A stretch of 37,351 nt of DNA from an uncultured Lachnospiraceae bacterium. Its GTDB lineage: Bacteria > Bacillota > Clostridia > Lachnospirales > Lachnospiraceae. Positions 23,477 through 31,087 of this stretch are shown here, piece by piece. The notes beneath the pieces are model-generated. The model was not told the origin of the DNA. It searched no databases and was given only the letters and a program-made list of their open reading frames with translations. Position numbers and translations under genes: made by a program. The stretch is taken from assembly GCA_910587305.1 (NCBI GenBank), contig CAJUKV010000033.1, positions 1 to 37,351 of the forward strand, read 5' to 3'. The stretch's first letter is position 1, and each line of letters opens with the position of its first letter.

Positions 23477-24796
23477 TTATTCTCCAACTCTGTCTCTATA
23501 TTTCACACGATAAATTCTTCTGAGCGATTCATTAATCCGTTCCTCTGACAAGGTACCATTATTCACTGCTTCCAATACGCCATTATAGGCCGTTTCATAA
23601 TCCTCCGGCATGAGAATCATATCTGCCCCGGCCTGCAAAGCCATAACTGCCGCCTGATCCGATGTAAAATAATCTGTAATAGCCGCCATACTCATAGAAT
23701 CTGTAATGACAATTCCCTGAAATCCTAACTGCCCTCTTAAAAGCTCGGTAATCATCTTTTCAGAGAGGGAAGCCGGCGTAGTATCTCCCGTAACCTGCTC
23801 TGCCGAAAGGTGGCTTACCATTACAAAGTCCGCTCCGGCTGCAATACCGGCCTGATACACCGGAAAATCTGTCTGGGTGAAATCCTCCAGGGTTTTATCA
23901 CTGCTGACCATTCCGTCATGGCTATCTTTGTCGGTATCGCCAAGTCCTGGAAAGTGCTTTAGACAAGCGCTTACATTGTTACTTTTGAGTCCCTCCACGA
24001 AAGCTCCTGTCATAGACGCTACGGTATTTGTATCCATTCCGAAAGAGCGCTTCCCAATAGTCGTATTTCCATCGGTGATAACATCCGCTACCGGCGCAAA
24101 ATTCATATTAAACCCATATTCTGCAAGATAACCTCCAATTGCGGCGCCAGCCTCCCGCGCTGCTGCCGCGTCTCCACTTCCACCGATGTCAGCCATATCT
24201 CCTACATTATCCGCAAGTCCGCTGCCGGCAACTCTGCTCACCGTTCCCCCTTCTTCGTCCACTCCAAGAAAAAGTGGGTACGTGCACCAATTTTTGGTAT
24301 TTGTCAGCATTTCTGTCAGCTGCTCCTTGCTTTGAATGTTTTTATCAAAATAAATAAGCCCGCCCACCGGGCGTTCCTTGAGCTTCTGCTCCGTAGTTTC
24401 TCCTGCTTTCACAACCGTATCCGTATCTGTGAGGGCTTCGGGAGTAATCATAAAAAGGCCTGCCACCCTGTCCTCAAGAGGCATGACCGCAATACAGTTT
24501 TCAACGGTTTCACTTAAATAATCCGTCTCCTCCTCCGGCTCCGCAAATTCCTCAGGTGCTTCTACCGTCGTCTGCTCCCCTTCATCCTCCGTATAATCTT
24601 CCGTCTGTTCTTCATCCGTCTGCTTTTTGTCATTGAGAAACGATATGATTTTCTTTATTCCAAAAACGCCTCCCACTATCAATCCGGCAAGAAAAATTAT
24701 TAAAACCACATAAGAAATAATCTGATTTCTAATTCTTCGTTTATGCCTGTATATTTTTCTCTCCATTTCTTCACTGCTTATTTCACTTTTCGCCAT
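23477..24796 (-). CDS. nagZ: Membrane-anchored GH3 beta-N-acetylglucosaminidase
   Basis: 439 residues: cytoplasmic basic N-terminus (1-25), a transmembrane anchor (about 26-48) and an acidic Glu/Thr-rich linker (about 57-92). A single-domain NagZ-type GH3 barrel follows: GVDEEGGTVSRV at 178-189 (substrate Asp180), KHFPG at 280-284, GDTDKDSH with the acid/base Asp291/His293 dyad, MVSHL at 326-330, and VITDSMSM with the nucleophile Asp366. It removes non-reducing GlcNAc, in Firmicutes typically from muropeptides outside the cell. Liberated GlcNAc could be taken up by the PTS encoded 5-11 kb downstream. The start codon is preceded by a family A repeat whose GCGGGGGGATAAGG forms the Shine-Dalgarno. 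Confidence 0.93.
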   Translation of the reverse strand: MAKSEISSEEMERKIYRHKRRIRNQIISYVVLIIFLAGLIVGGVFGIKKIISFLNDKKQTDEEQTEDYTEDEGEQTTVEAPEEFAEPEEETDYLSETVENCIAVMPLEDRVAGLFMITPEALTDTDTVVKAGETTEQKLKERPVGGLIYFDKNIQSKEQLTEMLTNTKNWCTYPLFLGVDEEGGTVSRVAGSGLADNVGDMADIGGSGDAAAAREAGAAIGGYLAEYGFNMNFAPVADVITDGNTTIGKRSFGMDTNTVASMTGAFVEGLKSNNVSACLKHFPGLGDTDKDSHDGMVSSDKTLEDFTQTDFPVYQAGIAAGADFVMVSHLSAEQVTGDTTPASLSEKMITELLRGQLGFQGIVITDSMSMAAITDYFTSDQAAVMALQAGADMILMPEDYETAYNGVLEAVNNGTLSEERINESLRRIYRVKYRDRVGE

Positions 24797-24798
24797 CC

Positions 24799-24841
24799 TT
24801 ATCCCCCCGCATACTGCAAGCCATACTTACAGTATTGTGCC
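24799..24841. repeat. Family A hairpin repeat supplying the nagZ ribosome-binding site
   Basis: On minus: GGCACAATACTGTAAG...CTTGCAGTAT with complementary arms, ending GCGGGGGGATAAGG directly before ATG. Same arrangement as at 30917-30958 and 37251-37292. Confidence 0.75.
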
Positions 24842-24867
24842 TATAGATCATTTGGAAATTTACATCC

Positions 24868-24998
24868 AAACTTACCGACATGCCGCTTTGCGGCACAAAC
24901 AATGCGTGAAGAATGACCGTCAGGGCATTCTTCCGAATGTGAAGTTTTAGTTGTTCTTAGGCGTCGTTTTCTGACGCCTTAAAACTTCTCTTCGCACT
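24868..24998. repeat. Family B multi-hairpin cassette, third unit
   Basis: CCGACATGCCGCtttGCGGCACAAACAATG and the following GAAGAATGACCGTCAGGGCATTCTTC are nearly identical to 9733-9790. The AGCTTGC hairpin is deleted here, and the last hairpin (GTTCTTAGGCGTCG...CGCCTTAAAAC) follows. It lies in the long leader of nagZ. Confidence 0.8.
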
Positions 24999-25242
24999 TA
25001 CCTCTTCATCTCTTGCAAACAACTGCTATATAATATTTTCCGCTATACTGCCTCTGTAAACTCATACATTCTATTATAATAACTTATTTATTTACCAATT
25101 TCTACACTAACTTAATAAAATTTCTATTAAGGTCAATTGTAAAGCAGCTATTTAACAGACAGGTGGTTATATCAAACGCCGACGCGCTTTGCGAATTGGC
25201 TTATTGCATTTGGATCTTTTGCTGATTCAGTTGCACTGAATC

Positions 25243-25283
25243 AAAATAAAAGCGGGCATCAATTCCTTTGAATTAATACCCGC
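25243..25283 (-). terminator. Intrinsic terminator of the candidate RNA
   Basis: GCGGGTATTAATTC and GAATTGATGCCCGC pair over 14 positions (two G-U) around a four-base loop (25283-25252) and are followed by TTTTATTTTGA. A second hairpin, GATTCAG...CTGAATC, follows at 25242-25224. Confidence 0.88.
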
Positions 25284-25614
25284 TCTTAAACTATGCTATC
25301 CAATGGCCTTTACCTCCTTCGCTTTTTGGATAAATACCAATATTCAGTTTTACTTTTTTCTCTTTCGTACTTTTACTTTTTTTCTTTTGTACGGATGTAC
25401 TGTAACGTCTGTCCTTTTCTCTTTTGTAAATCGTTACCTTTTCTTCTGTACTAAATACGAAATTGAAATTCGCTTTCTTTGGTACTTAACTCTTTTGTAC
25501 TTTAAAAGCTAAACTGTTCACATTTTGTTATCTGAAAAATCAGATAACGAATCTTATGTTTTTGGTGGTCCGTACCTCCTTTTCTTTAAGATTATCTATG
25601 TGAATTTGTTTTAT
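25243..25614 (-). ncRNA. Candidate noncoding or leader RNA, about 370 nt
   Basis: A complete transcription unit without a recognisable gene. A consensus promoter (25621-25648) precedes a strong SD-like AAAGGAGGTAC (about 25585-25575) that has no start codon in reach. A perfect hairpin GTTATCTGA/TCAGATAAC (about 25531-25553) is next, then about 180 nt of purine-rich RNA carrying six copies of a (G/T)TACnAAAGA unit. A second AAGGAGGT near 25318 opens only a five-codon frame (TTG...TAA). It ends in a 14-bp terminator hairpin. A 60-codon open frame (containing KVTIYKREKDRRY and ending LNIGIYPKSEGGKGHWIA) crosses the repeat part but has no ATG/GTG/TTG start. Function unknown; it could be a regulatory RNA, a leader or a decayed gene. 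Confidence 0.55.
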
Positions 25615-25620
25615 GAATTC

Positions 25621-25648
25621 ATTATATCATGTATTTTTAATTTGTCAA
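25621..25648 (-). promoter_or_regulatory. Consensus promoter of the candidate RNA
   Basis: TTGACA at 25648-25643 and TATAAT at 25626-25621, both perfect, spacer 16 bp, in a very A+T-rich surround. This should be one of the strongest promoters in the window. Confidence 0.88.
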
Positions 25649-26050
25649 CACATTTTTTCATTTTTTTATTTATTTTTTTATTTTTCTTCTTTTAGTTTTA
25701 TTTTATCTGAAATATTTACATTTTATTACAAATTTTCTCATTTTTATCCAGTATAAAACAATGACACACAATCTGTCTGAAATACGCAAAATCAGAATAC
25801 AAGTAAGACAATTACAGCCGGTTTCGATACACCAGAAACCGGCCGTAATTTTGTCATTGCAGAAAACAACATAAATTATAGTGCGTTGACGCTATGTCAA
25901 AATTCATAGTGAGCCTCCATGATTTCAACAACATGCAAATTGGGGTGGCAAGCACATATTTTTCTGTGAAAATAAGTTTTTCACAGTAACTTCATCCATA
26001 AATCATTTTGTTGTTTACTGCAAATATTATTTCTTCATCAGATCCGTTTT
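25649..26050. other. Gene-free stretch with two hairpins downstream of glyA
   Basis: No convincing gene is present. A long hairpin, ATTACaGCCGGTTTC/GAAACCGGCcGTAAT, is at 25811-25849 and is followed by TTTTG on plus. A perfect CTGTGAAAA/TTTTCACAG hairpin is at 25964-25986. One of them may end glyA transcription, though neither has a clear T-run on the minus strand. A 17-codon frame with GGAGG (ATG near 25909, minus) lies just before the long hairpin and is too short to call. Confidence 0.5.
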
Positions 26051-27289
26051 TTAGATTAAAGGATATTTATCTGTCAGCTTTTGCACGATTGCTCTTGCCT
26101 CAGGAATCTTTTCCTCTCCTCCTTTGACTATCATTGCAATTGCCCCGGCAATCTGATCCATATCTTCCGTATTCATTCCACGAGATGTGACTGCAGGGGT
26201 ACCAAGGCGAATTCCACTGGTCACGAAAGGTGATTTGGGGTCGTTAGGAATTGTGTTTTTGTTTGCCGTGATATGCGCCTCGTCCAGCATCTTCTCAACT
26301 GCCTTTCCTGTAAGGCCATAGGTTGTAAGATCCATCAGCATCAGATGATTATCGGTGCCCCCTGAAACAATCTTAATCCCTCTGTTTATCAGGCCGCTGC
26401 AAAGAGCTTGCGCATTATCAATAATATTTTTCTGATAAATCTTAAATTCATCGGTAAGAGCTTCCTTAAAACATACGGCTTTCGCTGCAATCACATGCAT
26501 CAAAGGTCCTCCCTGGGTTCCCGGAAAGATCGCCTTGTTAAAATTATATTTATCAGCCGCTTCCTGATTTGCAAGAATAAGTCCGCCCCTTGGCCCTCTT
26601 AAGGTTTTGTGGGTTGTTGTGGTGACAACGTCCGCATAAGGAATCGGGCTTGGATGAAGGCCAGCCGCAACAAGACCCGCAATATGGGCCATATCCACCA
26701 TTAACACTGCCCCCACTGCATCCGCCGTTTCACGGAATTTCTTAAAGTCAATGGTTCTTGCATAAGCGGAAGCCCCTGCAATGATCATTTTGGGCTTACA
26801 TTCTAACGCAATTTCCATCAGCTTATCGTAGTCAATAAATCCATCATCATTGACGCCATAAGGTACAATTTTAAAGTATTTTCCGGAAATATTTACCGGG
26901 CTTCCATGGGTTAAGTGTCCGCCGTGATCCAGATTCATTCCCATAATTATATCTCCCGGATTGCAGATAGCAAACTGTACCGCTAAGTTTGCCTGCGCGC
27001 CGGAATGGGGCTGTACATTTGCATAATCACACCCAAAAAGCGCCTTCGCTCTCTCAATTGCAAGATTTTCCACCACGTCAACGCACTGACATCCTCCATA
27101 ATAGCGCTTTCCCGGATAGCCTTCCGCATATTTGTTCGTAAGCGGGCTGCCCATTGCCGCCATGACTGCTTTGCTTACCCAGTTTTCGGATGCAATCAGC
27201 TCAATATGGCTGTTTTGCCTCTCCTGTTCGTCCATGATGGCCTGCGCAATCTCTGAATCTACTTTTTTTACTTCATCAAAAGAATACAT
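26051..27289 (-). CDS. glyA: Serine hydroxymethyltransferase
   Basis: PLP enzyme interconverting serine plus tetrahydrofolate with glycine plus 5,10-methylene-tetrahydrofolate in the cytosol. The start at 27289 (MYSFDEVKKVD) has AAGGAGG six bases upstream and gives 412 residues, normal for the family. Motifs: ELIASENWVS, NKYAEGYPGKRYYGG, VQPHSGAQANLAV, DHGGHLTHG, VDMAHIAGLVAAGLHPSPIPYADVVTTTTHKTLRGPRGG with the PLP lysine, and TSGIRLGTPA near the C-terminus. It has its own leader region; no glycine or purine riboswitch was recognised. Confidence 0.97.
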   Translation of the reverse strand: MYSFDEVKKVDSEIAQAIMDEQERQNSHIELIASENWVSKAVMAAMGSPLTNKYAEGYPGKRYYGGCQCVDVVENLAIERAKALFGCDYANVQPHSGAQANLAVQFAICNPGDIIMGMNLDHGGHLTHGSPVNISGKYFKIVPYGVNDDGFIDYDKLMEIALECKPKMIIAGASAYARTIDFKKFRETADAVGAVLMVDMAHIAGLVAAGLHPSPIPYADVVTTTTHKTLRGPRGGLILANQEAADKYNFNKAIFPGTQGGPLMHVIAAKAVCFKEALTDEFKIYQKNIIDNAQALCSGLINRGIKIVSGGTDNHLMLMDLTTYGLTGKAVEKMLDEAHITANKNTIPNDPKSPFVTSGIRLGTPAVTSRGMNTEDMDQIAGAIAMIVKGGEEKIPEARAIVQKLTDKYPLI

Positions 27290-27389
27290 GCTTTTCCTCC
27301 TTAGATAATGATTTCTTCCCGCGAACAATGAATCAGGCGGATGTAAGCGGAGCCGAAAGGTCCGTATCCATCTTGAAAAATGCCGCGAG

Positions 27390-27475
27390 AGTCAAAACCC
27401 CGCAAAATAAATATGAAGCAAATATAACGCCCCTTAAGCTTGCTGCGGGGTTTTTGACTTTTCTATGAGCAGCCG
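27390..27475. repeat. Long inverted repeat upstream of glyA
   Basis: GTCAAAACCCCGCA and TGCGGGGTTTTTGAC form a long stem around an A+T-rich centre of about 40 bp. The GACCCCGC...AGCAAGC-type flank recurs in weaker form near 8480, 10815 and 34860, so it may be a further small repeat family. On plus it resembles a terminator hairpin, but no plus-strand gene precedes it. Confidence 0.5.
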
Positions 27476-27589
27476 CCCTTAAAACCGGGCGGCAAGTCAA
27501 ACTTAATGGAAAATGAATCCTGACCATTATAGCATAGTCTTGAAAGAAAGCAAACCTTTCATGTCTTTTTTATATGCAAATCCATAACT

Positions 27590-27716
27590 TTTCGGCCAGG
27601 TCCGCACATTTACTGCGCAGGCCGTGAGAAAGCGTAAATTATGCCAAAAGAATACAACCGGAGGTCGTGGCTCTCCGCCAAAGGTGAACTTCCAATGGCC
27701 GGACTGTTACTCGAAT
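27590..27716. repeat. Family C interspersed repeat, inverted copy
   Basis: Opposite orientation to the copies at 3.2 and 10.0 kb: TTCGGCCAGG, TTTACTGCGCA, TGAGAAAGCGTAAATTATGCCAA, a variant central hairpin, and a right end TGGCCGGACTGTTAC. It lies between divergent glyA and the lipid kinase gene. Confidence 0.7.
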
Positions 27717-27836
27717 CCGCCCGATTCTAAAAAATATCCTAATTAATCCTTAAGAATTACAAAATATTGTAAAATTTCTTTACTATCATACAAAATACTG
27801 TTAAAATAGGTAAAGATTTCTGAGGGGCTTTAAACT

Positions 27837-28811
27837 ATGTATTACATTATTGTAAACCCGGCCTCTAAATCCGGCCGGGGAGCTAAAATCTGGTCTGAAC
27901 TTCAACCGATTTTAGACAAAAAAGAAATTGCATACAAGGTTTTCTTTTCAAAGGGAGTTGATCACATCGTTAAACTGGTGCGCGATTTGTCAACTTCTTT
28001 ATTAAAGGATGGTTCCGATTTCATTATAAAACTGATTGTTCTTGGGGGAGACGGAACCTTAAATGAAACCCTGCAGGGAATATCAGATTTCAGCCGTGTA
28101 CAGATTGGGTATATCCCCACAGGTTCCAGCAACGACATGGCAAGAGATTTAGAGCTTCCCCGGGACCCTTCCGAAATCCTGGAACATATTTTATCCTGCA
28201 ACGAACCCGTTTTAATGGACTTAGGCTGCCTTACATATTATCAGACCCATGAACGGCAAACTGATCCTCAGGCTGAACTGCCTGCTTTGAAACGTTATTT
28301 TTCCGTCAGCGCCGGCATTGGTTTTGATGCTGCGGTGTGTGAAGAAGCCCTTGCTTCTAAATTTAAAAATATTTTAAATAAAATAGGACTTGGAAAACTT
28401 ACTTACCTTTCTATCGCTCTCAAGCAGCTTATATTAGCGAAAAAGGTTGCATGCACCATCACTTTGGATGATGAACGGCAAATTGACCTGCCCAAATTTT
28501 TGTTCGTTGCCAGCATGATTCATCAATATGAAGGAGGCGGTTTTAAATTCTGTCCGGGCGCTGATGCCTATGATGGATTAATTGATGTCTGCGCCATAGG
28601 AAATATTCCCAAATGGCTGATTCTTATCGCGCTTCCCACAGCATTTTCCGGAGAGCATTATCGTTTCGATGGAATTGACCATTATACCGCGTCCAAAGTC
28701 CATCTGAAAACTTCCGTCCCATTGTGGGTACACACAGACGGAGAGGTTCGCATGAAAAGTAATTCCATTACCATAACATGTGAGCAAAAAAAGTTACGGT
28801 TTTTGTTATAA
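27837..28811 (+). CDS. Diacylglycerol/lipid kinase (DgkB/YegS family)
   Basis: A 324-residue soluble lipid kinase phosphorylating diacylglycerol or a related lipid with ATP at the membrane. It starts YYIIVNPASKSGRG (nucleotide-binding NPxSG). It has VLGGDGTLNETLQG (about 72-85, the GGDGT motif) and IPTGSSNDMARDLELP (about 100-115). The C-terminal beta-sandwich has GIGFDAAVCEEA, GGGFKFCPGADAYDGLIDVC and VHTDGE. The start has GAGGGG nine bases upstream, and a likely promoter (TTTACT/TAAAAT) precedes it. The PAP2-family gene 150 bp downstream suggests a shared role in phosphatidate/DAG turnover. Confidence 0.93.
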   Translation: MYYIIVNPASKSGRGAKIWSELQPILDKKEIAYKVFFSKGVDHIVKLVRDLSTSLLKDGSDFIIKLIVLGGDGTLNETLQGISDFSRVQIGYIPTGSSNDMARDLELPRDPSEILEHILSCNEPVLMDLGCLTYYQTHERQTDPQAELPALKRYFSVSAGIGFDAAVCEEALASKFKNILNKIGLGKLTYLSIALKQLILAKKVACTITLDDERQIDLPKFLFVASMIHQYEGGGFKFCPGADAYDGLIDVCAIGNIPKWLILIALPTAFSGEHYRFDGIDHYTASKVHLKTSVPLWVHTDGEVRMKSNSITITCEQKKLRFLL

Positions 28812-28963
28812 ACAGAAAGCTTTGTGTTTAATATATAGTAGGAGCTTGTAACGCTGTCCTTTTTGCAGGCCGGCTTAAAAATTCATATACCCTGCTTAAG
28901 CAGTTGGATTTACGAAAATTAAATTCCACCGTATCCGGCAGGAATCAAGAGGAGATTTTTATT

Positions 28964-29635
28964 ATGAAAAAATATTATGAAAGGTATAAACATGCCATAC
29001 CCCTTATGATTTATGCGGTAATTTACTGCGTCTGGTTTGCCTATCTGGAAAAAAAGGTAGTGCATCCTGATACTATCATCCATATGAAATTTGATGACAT
29101 CATACCTTTTTGTGAAATATTTGTTATACCTTATTTTTTGTGGTTTGCTTATGTGTCCGCAGCCGTAGCTTATTGTTTCTTTATGAATAAGCAGGAATAT
29201 TTCAAAACATGTGTATTTCTTTTTACCGGAATGACTATTTTTTTGATTATTTCCACCCTCTGGCCTAACGGACATCATCTTCGTCCTTACACAATGCCCA
29301 GAAACAATATTTTTACAGCGCTTATATCGCATTTGTATCGTATGGACACGCCCACTAACCTATGGCCCAGTATTCATGTTTATAATTCTATTGGCGCCCA
29401 TCTGGCAGTTGTGCATACGCCATCCCTTGCCAGAAATAAGAAAATACGCATAGGCTCATTTATATTGTGTGTATCCATTATTCTTTCAACCGTATTCATC
29501 AAACAGCATTCTATGTTTGATGTTTTGACCGCTTTTATGTTATCCGGCGTTATGTATGTGGTGGTATATCAGGCCGACATTGTTGCCGCCTGTCAAGCAC
29601 GTCGCCCGGGCTTAAAACGCCGCAGGACGGTTTAA
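28964..29635 (+). CDS. PAP2-family membrane phosphatase
   Basis: The start at 28964 (MKKYYERYKHAIPL) has AAGAGGAG at good spacing; 223 residues. There are five to six membrane segments. The PAP2 motif 2 is NLWPSIHVYNSIG at about 136-148 (Ser-x-His), and motif 3 is IKQHSMFDVLTA near 178-190 (H...D). Motif 1 is weak. The family removes phosphate from phosphatidate, undecaprenyl-PP or inositol-phospholipids at the outer membrane face; the substrate is not defined here. It probably forms a two-gene unit with the lipid kinase. Confidence 0.85.
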   Translation: MKKYYERYKHAIPLMIYAVIYCVWFAYLEKKVVHPDTIIHMKFDDIIPFCEIFVIPYFLWFAYVSAAVAYCFFMNKQEYFKTCVFLFTGMTIFLIISTLWPNGHHLRPYTMPRNNIFTALISHLYRMDTPTNLWPSIHVYNSIGAHLAVVHTPSLARNKKIRIGSFILCVSIILSTVFIKQHSMFDVLTAFMLSGVMYVVVYQADIVAACQARRPGLKRRRTV

Positions 29636-29673
29636 CCGTTACCTCTTTGTAAGTTGGTTTATTGCCTATAAGT

Positions 29674-29706
29674 AACCCCCGCAGCCTGGCTGTGGGGGTT
29701 TTATTT
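29674..29706 (+). terminator. Intrinsic terminator after the PAP2 gene
   Basis: AACCCCCGCAGCC and CTGTGGGGGTT arms around a short loop, followed by TTATTT. It lies 38 bp after the stop codon. Confidence 0.88.
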
Positions 29707-29711
29707 CTAAG

Positions 29712-29744
29712 GAATAGCTGGATTCGGTAACTATAAAGCCGAAG
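29712..29744. repeat. Family C repeat fragment
   Basis: On minus, CTTCGGCTTTATAGTTACCGAATCC matches the left end of the copy at 3167 with few changes. The remainder is missing. A 22-codon ATG frame (29802-29870, minus) with a hydrophobic middle lies next to it without a Shine-Dalgarno. Confidence 0.6.
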
Positions 29745-29888
29745 ACCACATAGTCACTATGAATCTGCTGTCTTGCAACAGTTCCATGATTTTTTATATA
29801 ACTAAGTTTTGGCCGTACCAGTAAGTATTGCCCAAATAACGGTGAATACAGCACTTGCTATTTGCGCCATTGCCGTGTTGTCGTCAGA

Positions 29889-30914
29889 CTAGTTAAAATT
29901 AAAAAACCGACGGCATATTTTGTATCCTTCCACAGAAATCCTTCTGCCGCTCCTGCCTGGCAGATTTGTGCAGCTCCCCAAAAGTCCATATCTTAACTTT
30001 CCGTACAAAAGCCAGTCTTTTTTCTTTAAATAATTCCACAGCTCCTTTTTCTTGTCCAAGTTTTCCTTTGTGCCCGATCGTATCAATAATATGGAAGAAA
30101 CAGTAGTTATGATATCCAGATAGCTGGCCATATAATGATACATCTTTTTGTTGGATACGATCCTGCTCTTATTTTCTGTCATATAATCAACCATCAGCTT
30201 GTTTACCTGAATCTGCTGATCAATTCTCCCAATCATAATCTCCTCATTTACCGACTGATCCACACGACCGATAAAATAACGGTAAAAATTCACATCTAAA
30301 TAATACATATTTTTTACAAAAGGAAGCGGCTCAAACACGAAAAGATTATCTACATAAAAAGTATGCTCAGGCAGCTTAAGACCGCACTCCCTAAGCAGTT
30401 TTGTCCTGAAAATCACAGAATGCATCAGAATATACTGGCCTTTATGAAAATGCCTGACATCTTCCCAGGTAAACATTTCGTCTACCGGAAGCGCATGTTT
30501 GTAGCGCATCACCTTATGCCTGTTTTCCCCAATCTTTTCATATACGAAATTACTCACAAGCATATCCAGCATCTTTTCTCCGCCTGCAAGATTTTTTAAA
30601 ACATCTAAAATCTGCACATAAGCTTCCTCTTTTACCCAGTCGTCACTATCCACCACTTTAAAAAACAATCCCTGCGCATTTTCAATTCCTACGTTAACCG
30701 CAGATCCATGTCCGCCGTTTTCCTTATGAATTACCCTGACAATAGATGGATATTCTTCCCCATACCTGTCCGCAATTTGAGCGGTCTCGTCTGTGGAACC
30801 GTCGTCTACAATCAAAATCTCCACGTCTTCTCCACCCTTTAAAAGCGACTCCACACATTTTTCCATATAAGCTGCCGAATTATAACAGGGAACCGTAAAT
30901 GATAAAAGCTTCAT
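29889..30914 (-). CDS. Glycosyltransferase family 2
   Basis: 341 residues, start at 30914 (MKLLSFTVPCYN) with AGGAGGT seven bases upstream. GT-A fold of GT2: SFTVPCYNSAAYMEKCVESLL, EILIVDDGSTDETA with the nucleotide-binding Asp pair, NGGHGSAVNVGIENAQG, and the DxD-equivalent VVDSDDWV at about 98-105. It transfers sugar from a nucleotide-sugar to an acceptor, probably a cell-surface polysaccharide, teichoic acid or glycolipid. There are no clear membrane segments. It is a single gene, not in a larger glycan cluster, so the acceptor cannot be named. Confidence 0.93.
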   Translation of the reverse strand: MKLLSFTVPCYNSAAYMEKCVESLLKGGEDVEILIVDDGSTDETAQIADRYGEEYPSIVRVIHKENGGHGSAVNVGIENAQGLFFKVVDSDDWVKEEAYVQILDVLKNLAGGEKMLDMLVSNFVYEKIGENRHKVMRYKHALPVDEMFTWEDVRHFHKGQYILMHSVIFRTKLLRECGLKLPEHTFYVDNLFVFEPLPFVKNMYYLDVNFYRYFIGRVDQSVNEEIMIGRIDQQIQVNKLMVDYMTENKSRIVSNKKMYHYMASYLDIITTVSSILLIRSGTKENLDKKKELWNYLKKKDWLLYGKLRYGLLGSCTNLPGRSGRRISVEGYKICRRFFNFN

Positions 30915-30916
30915 CT

Positions 30917-30958
30917 CTATACCTCCTGCATATCGCAGGCATAGCTTGCGATACTGCA
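30917..30958. repeat. Family A hairpin repeat supplying the GT2 ribosome-binding site
   Basis: On minus: GCAGTATCGCAAGCTATGCC then TGCGATATGCAGGAGGTATAGAG, immediately before the ATG. The AGGAGG lies inside the repeat edge. Arms TCGCAAGC and GCCTGCGA are complementary in part. Confidence 0.75.
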
Positions 30959-31087
30959 TTAATAAATAGTTTGAATCATGAAAAGTAACAGGCTTTCACC
31001 TCTTATCATACCCAATTTCCGGGAAAAATCAACTTAAGAAATTCTAAAGATAAGCGCTGGAGCGTGTTTGAAAAATGCTCCGGCCGC

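Noticed and set aside
25303..25512. 69-codon plus-strand frame rich in Phe, Leu and Tyr
   Set aside because: It is the complement of a purine-rich RNA body and opposite to a strong minus-strand promoter and terminator. It has no Shine-Dalgarno.
27333..27527. 64-codon minus frame upstream of glyA
   Set aside because: It lies across the long inverted repeat and has no Shine-Dalgarno or protein-like motif. The region is better explained as leader DNA.
29802..29870. 22-codon hydrophobic frame on minus downstream of the glycosyltransferase
   Set aside because: No Shine-Dalgarno and no independent promoter; too short to separate from chance.
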